In this document: piece after piece, positions 10,603-28,799 of the stretch | How positions within the stretch are numbered: the stretch's first letter is position 1 | How the letters are laid out: each line of letters begins with the position of its first letter | Assembly (NCBI GenBank): GCA_036897625.1 | Contig: JAYMTA010000341.1 | Span: 1-30,874, forward strand | Origin: Pelargonium cotyledonis | Taxonomy: Eukaryota; Streptophyta; Magnoliopsida; Geraniales; Geraniaceae | Length of the DNA: 30,874 bases | Direction of reading: 5' to 3' | The notes under the pieces: generated by a model | The model's database searches: none | Told to the model about the DNA's origin: nothing | The model's input: only the letters and a program-made list of their open reading frames with translations | Program-made: the position numbers and the translations under genes

Positions 10603-10631
10603 TCTTTTTATAGCTATAATAGAATGATTGG
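10603..10631 (-). promoter_or_regulatory. Core promoter of the zinc-finger/DDT gene
   Basis: On the minus strand a CCAAT motif (10631-10627) precedes TATAAAAA (10612-10605). The start codon lies 56 bp further on at 10549. Spacing fits a TATA-driven start near 10575-10580 and a 5' UTR of about 30 nt. No experimental support. Confidence 0.4.
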
Positions 10632-10639
10632 TGGGGTTG

Positions 10640-12260
10640 GTGGACTGTGTATCTGGGTAGCTTCTCTTAACTGACAGTTATGGATGAAAATTTGTTTACT
10701 TTAAAAAATTTGGAATCCAGGGGTATATTCCTCCCCAATGTTTTCTATGAGACAAAAAAGATAATGAGTAATTAAAATGATTTTTTTCTCAAAATTTTGG
10801 ATGCTTGGACCTCTAATTGTTCTATTAATCTGTTTGTCTCACAATAAATGCTTACACAGGGTAAATAAATGAATATTTCATTTTTTTTAGCATATACACT
10901 AATATTCTCTTGTTGTGACCTGGTCAATAAGTTTTTAATTTACTTATCTTAGGACCGATAAAAAAAAAAGTTATTTGTTTCTACGAACTAACTTATATTA
11001 TCAACTAAAACATTTGAATCTCGTCAGCAACATGTAAATCTACAGTCTACCATATAAGTCTGACACAAAAGCAACGATCTAGTCAAAGCATAAATCACAT
11101 AATTTGTATATTTAGTAACGAAAAAAATCTATACTAACAAACTGCTCAAAGAAATTTAAAATATCACCTACAATCAAAACAAATGAACTGTTACACTCCC
11201 CCTGTGTATTCATGACTTCAATCACTTGAAGCACATCATAATCCACCACTAAACAACTTTCAATTTGTGAAGACAAACATTAACCTCTACCAAAAGAGTA
11301 CATCTACCCTCCCCCTCCCCCTCCTCCTCCCCCTCCATCTTCACTATTATAACTAGTAACATACAATTTGAAACAAGAAAAAAAAACATGAAGAAAAAAA
11401 AATCAAATTATTCGAAATAAACACTCTTACAACTAACCAATAATGAAAGTGGAGTTGATGATAATAAGGCATGTAAGTGGATCGAATAAAATGAACCAAT
11501 ATATAATGATGATGAATTCAATAGAAGATTAAGACTAATCAAGTCAAATATATTAAATCTATGTTTATTCAATAGAAAAAGTGTGAACAAAATGAACCGA
11601 ATCATCGGGGTTAAAAAGACGGTGGTTCAATCTTATAGAGTGAGAGATATTGAAAAAATTGGATCCACTAAACATAGATTTATTTTATCCGACTTACCAA
11701 CACTTTTGAATAAGGATTCAAGGTGCATGTAATTAAAGTAATATTTCTTTCTACGATTTTAAGGTAAAATGATCTTAGAATGATTTTTTTTTTTTTGTAC
11801 AGATGTCAAAAAATGGATGTCAAATAAAAAAAAATGACTCTAATTTGGGGGAAATTACACTAATCCAAATTGACAGGAAATATGAAATGAAACAATACAA
11901 AATTGATATTTTTCTATTTGTTTTGAAGCTCAACAAACCTATTAAACATTTTTAGCATAAACTAAATGAAAATGAAAGTAATGAACTTGACTCGTAATAA
12001 GAATAAAAAGTATAAAACAATGTGATCTACAAAAATCAATAACAAATTAACATACTTAATAATAATTTAGAAGCTTTCTAACCGTAGTTGAGTCTCTATG
12101 AGATCAATTGTTTAGATCTTAAATATACAGAGATTTCAGAATCTGACAATACTGATGGCCAATTTTCTGATGTCGCAGAAGCTCTTAACAAAAAATAAAA
12201 GCATCGATTTAATTAAGAGTTACACATCAATCAGAAGAACAATACTAGTAGATCCATAGA
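10640..12260. other. AT-rich gene-poor intergenic region
   Basis: No exon chain, RNA gene or complete transposon was recognised. Notable content: a C-rich pyrimidine tract at about 11309-11340 (runs of CCCCC separated by T), and short frames without motifs such as 65 codons at 11408-11605 (-), which I take as chance. Several stretches look like eroded repeats but have no ends I can place. Confidence 0.45.
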
Positions 12261-12299
12261 TTTGATGGATGATAAATTCCATCAACGTTGATGAAATTT

Positions 12300-12372
12300 T
12301 GACTTACCTAGCAAAAACGGCGCATCAAGCTTGTACAATCAACCCTAGAAGTATTAGAGGTCTATTTATAAG
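12300..12372 (-). promoter_or_regulatory. Promoter-like / leader-exon-like relic
   Basis: On the minus strand TATAAATAG (12370-12362) is followed by CTTCTAGGGTTG and, about 60 bp downstream, by the splice-donor-like TAGGTAAGTC (12310-12301). The order looks like a TATA box, a short leader and a first intron. No downstream coding exon could be found to the left, so this may be the orphan 5' end of a lost gene or chance. Confidence 0.25.
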
Positions 12373-12668
12373 GTCGGGAACTCAATTTTTGACCAAAACG
12401 CAAAATCTCAATTGCGTTTTAAAATCTGAAATGATAAATTCCAAATTGCCCTAAATTAATATTTACTAAATGTGAAAATATTGTAAATGTTCTAAATGTC
12501 ATAGGATGATTTAGTACTAAACCTTACTTAAATCTTGTTTGGTAGGATGGTAATGAATGGTAAGAAATTTCCATTTCATTTTTTTAAATTTAGCTTTTAT
12601 ATATGAGAGAGTTTAAAAGATGGCGTAATTGTTGGAAAACTAATTCAACTAAAAGCTAAAATCGTTCG

Positions 12669-14378
12669 GTTTGCGACAAATTGGATCAGCTGAATAATAG
12701 ATTCTTGTGGGGAGGTTCGGCGACCACGCGGAAGATGCATCTCCTGGCTTGGGACAAAGTGTGCCAGCCGAAGTGTAGTGGAGGGATGGGGATTCGTCGA
12801 ACGGATAGTATGAATACGGCTATGCTAGGCAAGGCGGTTTGGAGCATTGCTAAGGATCCAGTCTCGCTTTGGGCAATTTGTTTTAGAGAGAAATATGGCA
12901 GAGAGGGAGCTGTGTTTGGCCTTCCTTTTCCGGCTGGGTCTTCTCGATCGGGTTTGGCGAGGCATTTCCAAGTGTTCATTCCTCTTGGATCTCGGCCTCT
13001 CTTGGAAAGCTGGTACGGGGGAGGTGGTGGATTTCTTCCATGATGTGTGGGCAGGGGGGACGTCACTGGCAGATCGGGCGGGGAGTTGATTTCCCAGTTG
13101 GAATGCGGGTGAGTGACTTCCGTTTACCTGATGGCAGTTGGGACATTCTCCGCATTAACAGCTTCCTTCCGAATGACCTTGCTGATTGTGTGCTGGGGCA
13201 ATCTCTTTCCCGTAATTGTAGTCGTGCGGATATGTTAGTTTGGAGAGAAGACAGACGAGGGGTCTGCTCAGTCAAAACGGCATACCGTCTCTTAGAAGGT
13301 TGCGAGTCCGACCATCATGATACTGGCTGGTTGGGTGTTGAAGCTTAAGGGCTATAATAAGTGGTCTTATATCATTTGGTTGGCGAGGCATAGCAGACTT
13401 CACTCGGGTCTTCTTCGTTTTCGACGGGGCTTAATTAGCGGCAAGCCCGAAGTGCAGTATTTGTGGGGCTGAGGTAGAATACGACATTCATATTTTAAGG
13501 GACTGCAATCTCCCAAAACAGGTATGGTTGGCGGTGATTCCTAGTGGGTGGCATGGATGGTTCTTTACTATGCCTATTCGTACTTGGCTTGATGCCAGCC
13601 TGCGTTTGATGAATGAGAAAATCCTTGGGCTTAGTTGGGGTGTCCTGTTTGGGGCAGGAGTGTGGTTCACATGGAGATGGAGAAGTGCTATCATTCTTCA
13701 AACTGAAGTTCAGGTTCCTCATTGCCCGGTAAGAGTGGTTATTGAAGAAGCTAAGTTAGTTTCAAATTCGTTTAATTTGGGAGGCATTTCCCAGGTGGAA
13801 AAGAGGCTGATTCATGTAGCTAGGTTGGCAAAGGCCTAGGCCTGGTTGGATCAAACTGAACACGGATGGCGCGTCCAAAGGAAATCCGGGCAAGTCCTCT
13901 TTTGGTGGTGTTTTCCGTGATGAGTTGGGGCGTTGGTCTTTTGGTTTTGCGGGGTTTTTGGGGACATGTTCTGTTACTCAAGCTGAGTGTTGTGGTCTTC
14001 GTGCCGGGTTGGAGCTGGCTTGGGAGCAAGGATGGAGGAAGGGTTATGTTGAAATGGACTCGCTTGTCGTGGTGAATGCAGTGGTGCGGCATGCTGATCT
14101 TCCATGGCAGGTTGAGGGCGTTTTGGAGGATATTAGGGAGTTGCTGGAGAGGGATTGGGAGGTTGTGGCCTCTCATGTGTTCAGAGAAAGAAATCGAGTG
14201 GCAGATGTTTTGGCCATTATGGGTCAACAGGTGGAGGCGTTGGAGTTGTTCTGGACTGTTCCCGGAGAGTTGCGGAGCTGTTGAGGGAAGATGAGAGAGG
14301 AGTCGCTCTCTCTCGGCTGGTGGCTAGCTAGTTTTTCTGATTTCATTTGTTTACCAAAAAAAAAAAAAAAAAAAAAAA
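12669..14378 (+). mobile_element. 5'-truncated LINE (L1-type) with RNase H and poly(A)
   Basis: The copy starts within the reverse-transcriptase C-terminal region (VCDKLDQLNNRFLWGG, then RKMHLLAWDKVCQPKCSGGM and ALWAICFREKYG-like text). It continues through the zf-RVT-type linker (VSDFRLPDGSWDI, RRGVCSVKTAYRLL, DCNLPKQVWLAVIPSGWHGW) to an RNase H domain. The frame changes at least four times across 12680-13850, so it cannot be translated as one protein. The RNase H part is still open at 13853-14284 with TDGASKGNPGKSSFGG, the QAECCGL glutamate region, MDSLVVV and RERNRVADVLA. A 23-A tail lies at 14356-14378. The 5' half (ORF1, endonuclease, catalytic RT) is missing, as expected for 5' truncation. 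Composition is far more GC-rich than the surroundings, suggesting fairly recent insertion. Target-site duplications were not found. Confidence 0.88.
13853..14284 (+). pseudogene. LINE RNase H domain, open frame remnant
   Basis: This 432-nt frame encodes a plant-LINE RNase H domain (RVT_3 type). The acidic core is present: Asp in KLNTDGAS, Glu in VTQAECCGLRAGLELA, Asp in YVEMDSLVVV and Asp in ERNRVADVLAIM. It ends in a stop about 70 bp before the poly(A). In the intact element it would be the C-terminal part of ORF2 and remove RNA from the RNA/DNA hybrid. Here it has no upstream partner in frame and no promoter, so it is a remnant and not a gene. Confidence 0.8.
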
Positions 14379-14401
14379 CATAATGTAGTTAAAATGTAGT
14401 C

Positions 14402-15108
14402 ATAGTTAACAAATGAACCAACAGTCAAGTTTTACCTTAAACTGCGCAACACAAGGAATCAACTAAGAGGTCTTTCTCTCCAGTGAGAGTTCCCTAGGGT
14501 TAGGGTTTTGTGCGACTGTTTTTTCGATGGGTTTCGCGTATGTGGGCGTATGGGTGAGCGGAGGTATAGTCGACGGTCAATGAAGGGAGAAGGCCGTGCA
14601 GGTTGGGGTATGTTCCCCGTGAGCGGTGAAGGATGGTCCTATGTAGCGCCTTCCGCAATCGGCGACGGCGGTGGCTTTCCAGTCAACGACGGGCCAGGCG
14701 ATGTGGACTCGGTGGCGGGCGGCGACAGAGTCGGGGGATGGATAGAAGAGGACATGGCTTCGGCGCCCTTGCTGGGGCCAATAGAGTAACTCAGGAGGCA
14801 GTTGGCGACATGGGGTCCGGATCATTGCACGTCGTCGACTTTTTGAATCATGAATGATCCGGGTCGTCTCTAGTGCCCGGTTGGGGCTAGGGTTTCTCCG
14901 AGACCCCTTCTCAGCTGCAGAGGTTTCTTTCTTGGAGACGCATGGCTAATGGGGTCTATGGTTTTCTTTGTTTCTAGTTGTTTTCTTTTGTGTTCTTAGT
15001 TGGCTGGGGCTCTCCTTGTTTTGATGTTTCTTTCCTAGTTTCTAAGGTTGTTTGTACTCCTCTTATGTCTTATTCCCATAAAATGAAAGTGATTTCGTTT
15101 CGATAAAA
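14402..15108 (+). mobile_element. Second LINE-derived insertion, internally deleted/non-autonomous
   Basis: A GC-rich block runs from about 14480, starting GTGAGAGTTCCCTAGGG, to a typical LINE 3' end with CCCATAAAATGAAAGTG and TTTCGATAAAAAAAA near 15080-15110. There is no reverse transcriptase or endonuclease in any frame. AAAATGTAGTC occurs at 14391-14401 and again at 15109-15119 and may be the target-site duplication. The leader motif CCTAGGGTTAGGGTTTTGTG recurs at 30690-30709. The overlapping open frames at 14508-14857 (60-93 codons on both strands) are compositional. It looks like a LINE reduced to leader plus 3' end. Confidence 0.55.
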
Positions 15109-15236
15109 AAAATGTAGTCGTTACGTCCAATATCTAATTTATTTATTTGTTTTGCTCACACTAATGAGATATAAAGGAAACGATATTTAAAAGTCTTGTG
15201 ATTTTGTTGTTGTTGGCTTGTTGCTACCAATGTTTG

Positions 15237-15244
15237 TATAAATA
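15237..15244 (+). promoter_or_regulatory. TATA box upstream of the kinase gene
   Basis: TATAAATA lies about 30-40 bp ahead of the inferred transcription start (about 15270). It is 815 bp upstream of the kinase start codon, a distance explained by a leader exon and leader intron. Confidence 0.45.
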
Positions 15245-15269
15245 GGACTAAAACCGGTTCAACATTTAG

Positions 15270-15518
15270 TCCAATTTTCAACCGTTAATTCACATTCTAA
15301 TTTCCAATTAGCAGTAACCAATCAAAGAACACTAAAAGTGAATAAGAAAGAGTAAAATAATTCAGAAAACTCCATTAACTCAAACAAACGCACCCTGTCG
15401 ATCCCTGGAAGCACCTCAAAGCCTCTGTCTCTCTCTGAAAGCAGTAGAGAGAGAACGCTCAGATAGAGAGACCCGGATAGAGATCCGCATCCTAAATTCT
15501 CCACAATCACATTCCCAG
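15270..15518 (+). other. Probable 5'-UTR exon of the kinase gene
   Basis: A noncoding stretch with CT/GA-rich tracts (TCTGTCTCTCTCTGAAAGCA, then AGAGAGAG) ends in CCCAG|GTAATT at 15518/15519. A leader intron would run to an acceptor just before the ATG, such as GGGTAG at 16037-16042. Long leader introns and CT-rich leaders are common in plant housekeeping genes. Exact ends are inferred. Confidence 0.4.
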
Positions 15519-16058
15519 GTAATTGTTTCCGGAAATCTCAATCTCTACGTGATAAAAATCTCAGCTTTTATCGATAACATCACGGAATTGGGAACAATTC
15601 GGAGAACCCAGTTCGACGGCTCTTGTGGGTTGTCGTTTCGCTTTTACTGCTTCGTCACCAATGGTGATTTGTGGCTTCCTGGAATGAATTCTGCTGCTGG
15701 GTTGTCACTTTAGCGTGTCCCACTTCACTGGATTTATGGGACAGACTCATTTGGTTTGCTTTGAGTCTAAGTACTCCTTGCATTGCCTTAGAAATCTTAA
15801 TTTCAGGTTTTTAAAATGTGTTTTCAATTTTCAGATCTTAATGATGGCAAATTTGGAATTTTGTTAAAATGTTTCTGTGTGTATTGTGTGGGAGAGTTTG
15901 TGTATTTATGTAGTGTTTGTGAATTCTATTTCAGATTTGGCCATATCGGTTATGTGAATTGGAACTGTTTGGAGAATGTGTGAAATGAGGAGACTTTTAG
16001 CTTAACATTGCTGATTAGTGTAATAAGTGGTTGAGAGGGTAGGATATAGCATTTCACA

Positions 16059-24006
<7,948 letters not shown>

Positions 24007-24763
24007 CAGAATGGATAGAAATGGTGATTGCATCATATTTTGTAGTGTGTTTCTTGTTTTTGCATTCAATTCTGATTCAATGTACATTTCATTGTAAGAA
24101 ACTGTATTTTTTTTTACATATTATGATCATTATATTCTTCTTTCTGCAACATCTGTTACTTTCAATTGGTAAGATTGGTATACTACAAAAATTGGGATCT
24201 TCGCTTATTTTGGGACACAAGGAGTTGATATCAAGGCGATCTTTTCCATACAAGTTAATTGACTGTTTTTTACTTGCATTCGCTCGATGAGAAATTGAAT
24301 TGAAAATTAAATTGTCTAATTTGATATAACTCATTTCGGTTGATCAAGAGTATGAAATTAAAAGAAAATCAATCGATGGATCCGTTTTCATTGATTTACC
24401 TATGATTTTGCAATGTTTGACTTCTAACATAACTCGAAGTCAGCGTTGAGATTGATATGTATTTTGATATTGTTAACCAATAACAAATATGGAACGGTGG
24501 GCCTAGAGAAGATATACATGTTTTAACCGTTCTAGTTCACGATCGACATATAGTCAGAAGACCTTATATGTGATATGAGTCAACCTTAGTTTTAGATATA
24601 CACATTTTCACTCTCGATTTTTCTAATTTCACAGTGGACCTACAGTTGGTAAACCTAGATGAAACCTCAGTCAACTTCACTCTATGTGCATTTTATCACT
24701 TTTCAGTCATCAACTACTGCATCAGAGTTTGTGGAAAAAAGAGGGAATTTTTTTGTTTTGACA
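24007..24763. other. Spacer: kinase 3' UTR and PrmA 5' flank
   Basis: The two plus-strand genes are separated by 757 bp of AT-rich DNA. The kinase 3' UTR and the promoter of the methyltransferase must both lie here. No clear TATA box, terminator motif or repeat was recognised. A frame open from 24659 reaches the methyltransferase start at 24764, but the segment before 24764 does not look like a transit peptide. Confidence 0.4.
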
Positions 24764-27700
24764 ATGAGTCATTTCATCAAACACCTTTCGTGCACACTCT
24801 GTTCTCGCCTCTCCGCACTCTCTTGCCGTCACATTAACCCACCTCCTCCCGCCAAATTCTCCACTACTTCCTTCACAAATCTCCATGCTAGAAACCCGCG
24901 CAGACCCTCTTCGGTTCTCGCAACCATTTCCACTTCTTCTGCTCCTCACACTACTTCTCCACCGCCGCCTCCAGATGCTTACGCCACGGAGCCTTACCTC
25001 TCAGTCCAAATTCGGTGTCCAAGAGACATTGTTGTGAGCTTCTCTTCAACTTTTCTCATCTGGGTTTTGTTTCATCTTCTTAAAAAGTTGTGCTTTTGTT
25101 CATTTGCTCTTCATTTCAGTGTTTGAATATATGTTTTTGTTCGAATTTGGATTTGGCTTTTCTGGGAATTTATATTTTATAGGATTCGATAACCTTTTTT
25201 TTTCTTTGAGGTTATCCTATGTAGTTGGTCTAAAAGATTAAGGTAGCTTTTGGATTATAACTTTTTTTTCATGAATGAGAATGATATTCTCATAATTCGT
25301 GTTTGTATTAAGATTTTTTGGTCATTAAAATGGCTCTAGAATAAGAATCTCATTCACATTCCTAATTCTTTAATACAAAAGCTACCTTACTGTTTTTTTT
25401 TTTTTATTTCAAGGCCAAAAAGGTTGGACTAGTTTAATTTTTTAAATTTTTTTTAAGGATACACTTTCAGAAGCACTTTTATCCTTTGGTGCAAGTTCCA
25501 CCAGTGTCGATGAAGAAGATGGAGATCAGACTTCTGATGAGGTGGACTCTCTGTGAAATTATTGTTAGTTCTGTAATTTATGTCATTTACTTTTGATTTC
25601 TTGTTCTGTGAATCTGTTCCATTCTTCTTCTTTTTCTCTTTCTGCCTTCTGGTCATTGATGTATTTTTAGTAACCGTATCTGGAAATCATGCGAGATAGA
25701 TAACTGTGAACTCATCTTTCTTCAATTCCCTACTTATGATGTGAATACAGACTACTTAGGTGAAACATTTTTTTTTTATGTGGATATGATGTGACAAGAT
25801 GATGTCAGTTTATAGGATATTTGTACAATGTCTATAGCAAAAACGTAAAGCATAAACTAAGGTAGCATTTGGTTAAAAAAACTTGGAATGGGAATGGGAA
25901 TCGAGAATTCCATAGGCCACTTTCATGACCTAAAAATCTGACTCCAAACATGAAAATATCATATCCATTCCTGAAAAAAAATAATAATAATAATCCAAAC
26001 GCTATACAAAAGTATATAGAGCAAGAACAATAGGTATTTCTATCGAGCACCATTTAGTTCCTGCTTTTGTTCTGTAGTCGTGTCTTGAACTTCAGATTCT
26101 ATATTCTTTTCTTGTTTGGAACACACACACAAGTGTGGATAAATACCTATAAAGGGCCCTATGTGATGCGGATAAGTTCACAAAATTTAAAGTGTTTGAT
26201 GAAATTACTCACACACGGACACAAGTGTGGATAAGTACTTATAAAGGTCCCTATGTGATACGGACAAGTTCACAAAAGTTGAAAAGTGTGATGAAATGAC
26301 TCACTGGCATAAGGCCCTTTATGTGAGTCATTTACGATGTGGTAATAAGGAAGTTCAACATTGGGATAAATACCCATATTTGTGAGGATAGTTATGTGGA
26401 AAACGTGCAAACATCAAAGTATTATTCCTCGTTTAACTCTAATTAATTTAGTAACCGAAAATATATGGTAATAAGGAAACTCTGGATATGAAAAGGAGTT
26501 GATTGTGTTAACATTCTTCTAAAAAGTAAGTCTTCCTGCAGATTTGCATTAATTCTATATATGCCGATTGTGAAGATGTTGATGGATGCATTTCACGTGC
26601 TGCTGATTCAATAGGCTTAATGGAGACACCTAGTTATGAAGTTAAAATGGGTGATCAAAATGAATGGATACAGCAAACTCAGGTAAGCTTTTTGATGAGC
26701 TATGCTTATATATTCTCAGATAGCGTTTGTGTAAGAATTTTTGTCATGGGAATGAGAATGAGATTCTCACTGTTCATGTTTGGATTATGATTTTTTGGTT
26801 ATTCGTATCCTTATTAAATTTTGTTTTCACCTGTTACAGGAATCATTTCGTCCAGTTGAAGTTATTGAAGGACTTTGGATTGTACCTGAATGGACTCATC
26901 CCCCAGTATGATCAAATTTTCTTTTCTTTTTTTCTTCTTTCCAATCTTTTTTGTACGTTTTGAAAAAAGAAATAGCTTTGTAGAAAACAACATTATCTTT
27001 TGTAGGTTCTCTACTTATTATCGATACATATTAAAACATTTACATTATCAATTCTTACAATTTTATGGCTCTGTGCCTATTATTCTAATTTTGGTGTACA
27101 AAGAAGATCATGTTCACTTCTCTCTTGCATGCAGGATCTTCAAGCAACTAATATAATTCTCAATCCTGGATTGGCGTTTGGAACTGGGGAACACCCTACT
27201 ACAAAGTTGTGCATATCATTGTTTCATGGCTTGATTAAAGGAGGAGAACTTTTCCTAGACTATGGCACTGGTTCTGGAATTCTCGCAATCGCTGCACTCA
27301 AGGTATTCAAAACTTTATAACAGAACTTAAGAACCTCAATCCATCACAAATCTGTCGACTAATTTTGCTGCAAAAGTTGTTGATCTTATATTATCCCATT
27401 GAACATATCTGACCGTTCCCTTAATGAGTTCTATGTTTATACTACTATTATGTGAATTTTTGGTCAGATTGCAATGTCATATGATTTGCCTCCCTTGTAA
27501 AATAGATTCATTACTTTATAAAGGATGTACTGAAAGTTGTTCAAAGATATTTTTGAAGTATCCCCGATTGTGTACATCTGACGTGTCTAATCCACAATAA
27601 AAAGAGAAGTGAGGCTCGCATGTGATGTGGAGTGTAAAGTATAAAAGAATAATCAACGTATAAAGGTGCAAGTCAAATCCTACTAACAATGCTCATATTT

Positions 27701-28799
27701 TTCAACCGGTGAAGTTCTTGTTCTTTTATGAGATAATGAAGGAGGGTCTCTTGTATAATGGTATTGAAAGGAAGGAGTTACGAATTATTAATTTATTATA
27801 AATGATTGAATATGTTTTATCAAGTAGTTCCTGATAAACAGATAGCTCCTGCCTCTTGGAAAAACCCGATACAGAGACCTATTAAAGAAACTTCTTGATA
27901 ATACTGCATTCAGAATTTACCAAACTGGATCCAATTTGTACAACATTGTCAAATGGAAATTTTCTGAATACAATATTTTGCTGTTTTTTCTCATTAGTAG
28001 TCGCTGAGTTGTAATAGTTTCTCATATAATCATACTTTGTTCTTGTGTTTGAGAATGCAGTTCGGGGCTGTGTTATCAGTTGGAATCGATATTGACCCTC
28101 GAGCAATTGAATCTGCACGTCAGAATGCCACTCTCAACAACATAGAACATGGAAAATTGCCACTACACCTTGTGCTGAGCGAAAATATAGTTTCTTCCAT
28201 GGATGAAAACAGAAGAAAAGGTCTAGAGCAGAGCACACAAGGAACACATATGGTCTCTGACAAAGACAAGTATGATGTGGTCATTGCAAATATTCTTTTG
28301 AATCCTTTGCTTGATTTGGCGGATCATATTGTTTCTTATGCCAAACCCGGTGCAGTTGTTGGCGTCTCTGGTATCTTATCCGAGCAGGTACCTCTCTAAC
28401 TATATTGATTGTTCTTCAATGGCGAAAGCTAGTACCAAAAATTAGGCAAATTCCGGTTCTGAATATTTAAATGTATTTTGTTCGGTTCAGGTTTTAAAAA
28501 AAAAAATCAGGATGAGGACTAAATCTAGAAGAAATTATAGTCTAGGAAGTACAGAAACATTCTACCCTTTCTAATATTACGAATCTTGATAAGTTTTGTA
28601 AAATTCAACTTGGTGACCACAAAGAAAGACTCCCAGAGACGAGTCCTTAGGCCTCTGACTTCATTTGTTCATGGTTTTGGTGCAGCTTCCATATATTATA
28701 GATCGGTATTCACAGCTCCTGGAAGGCGTATCAGTGTCCGAGACTGATGGTTGGGCCTGCGTGAGCGGCACCAAGAAAGGAAGTCATGCTGACAACTGA
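24764..28799 (+). CDS. PRMA: Ribosomal protein L11 methyltransferase (PrmA-like), organellar
   Basis: Seven exons (24764-25033, 25458-25541, 26542-26682, 26840-26905, 27135-27302, 28061-28387, 28686-28799), all phase 0 with GT-AG borders, give 389 residues. Residues 1-75 are rich in Ser, Thr, Pro and Arg with few acids, typical of a chloroplast or mitochondrial transit peptide. [13 protein letters not shown] opens the mature protein, with the PrmA N-terminal substrate-binding domain to about 185. The catalytic part has [14 protein letters not shown] (197-210), SAM-binding motif [11 protein letters not shown] (228-237), acidic motif II GIDIDP (251-256) and NILLNPL (320-326). PrmA trimethylates lysines of ribosomal protein L11 using SAM; this copy should act on organellar L11. 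It resembles Arabidopsis At5g53920 from recall. ATG 24764 is preferred over in-frame 24659 because the targeting-like sequence begins there. No breaks seen. Confidence 0.93.
25241..25387. mobile_element. MITE, 147 bp, in PrmA intron 1
   Basis: Terminal inverted repeats are AGGTAGCTTTTGGATTATAA on the left and AGGTAGCTTTTGTATTAAAG as the complement of the right end. TA dinucleotides flank both ends and could be the target-site duplication. The interior has inverted ATGAGAATGATATTCTCAT-type sequence and is noncoding. Superfamily not certain (TA duplication would suggest a Tc1/mariner-like source). Confidence 0.7.
25860..26007. mobile_element. Related MITE in PrmA intron 2
   Basis: The left end is AGGTAGCATTTGGTT and the complement of the right end is GTATAGCGTTTGGATT, sharing TAGC(A/G)TTTGG(T/A)T. 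The length (about 148 bp) nearly equals that of the copy at 25241-25387, and the interior GGAATGGGAATGGGAATC is of the same style. An (AAT)n run at about 25980-25993 lies near the right end. Confidence 0.6.
26127..26333. repeat. Tandem duplication with foldback end in PrmA intron 2
   Basis: A unit of about 92 bp starting ACACAAGTGTGGATAA is present at 26127-26218 and again at 26219-26309. Shared markers are TATAAAGG, CCCTATGTGAT, CGGA and AAGTTCACAAAA. The end of the second copy (AAATGACTCAC, 26294-26304) is repeated as a perfect inverted 11-mer GTGAGTCATTT at 26323-26333, with an inverted AAGGCCCTTTAT between, so the block can fold back. Confidence 0.7.
26719..26815. mobile_element. Half copy of the same MITE in PrmA intron 3
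   Basis: It begins GATAGCGTTTGTGTAA and continues CATGGGAATGAGAATGAG, ATTCTCACTGTTCATGTTTG and GATTATGATTTTTTGGTTAT. This parallels, in order, the left two thirds of the element at 25241-25387 (ATGAATGAGAATGATATTCT, TTCGTGTTTGTATTAAGA, TTTTTTGGTCAT). The right inverted repeat is missing. It fills most of the 157-bp intron 3. Confidence 0.6.

Noticed and set aside
12686-13066. Minus-strand frames of 126, 68, 75 and 135 codons across 12686-14227
   Set aside because: These are antisense shadows of the GC-rich LINE; the plus-strand frames carry the recognisable RT tail and RNase H motifs.
14508-14857. Genes in overlapping frames of 93, 82 and 74 codons
   Set aside because: Overlapping frames on both strands in a GC-rich LINE leader, Gly/Arg-rich, without domains or splice support.
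24659-24763. Earlier in-frame start of the PrmA-like protein at 24659
   Set aside because: The added 35 residues do not resemble a transit peptide, whereas the sequence from 24764 matches the expected targeting peptide start. It cannot be fully excluded without transcript data.
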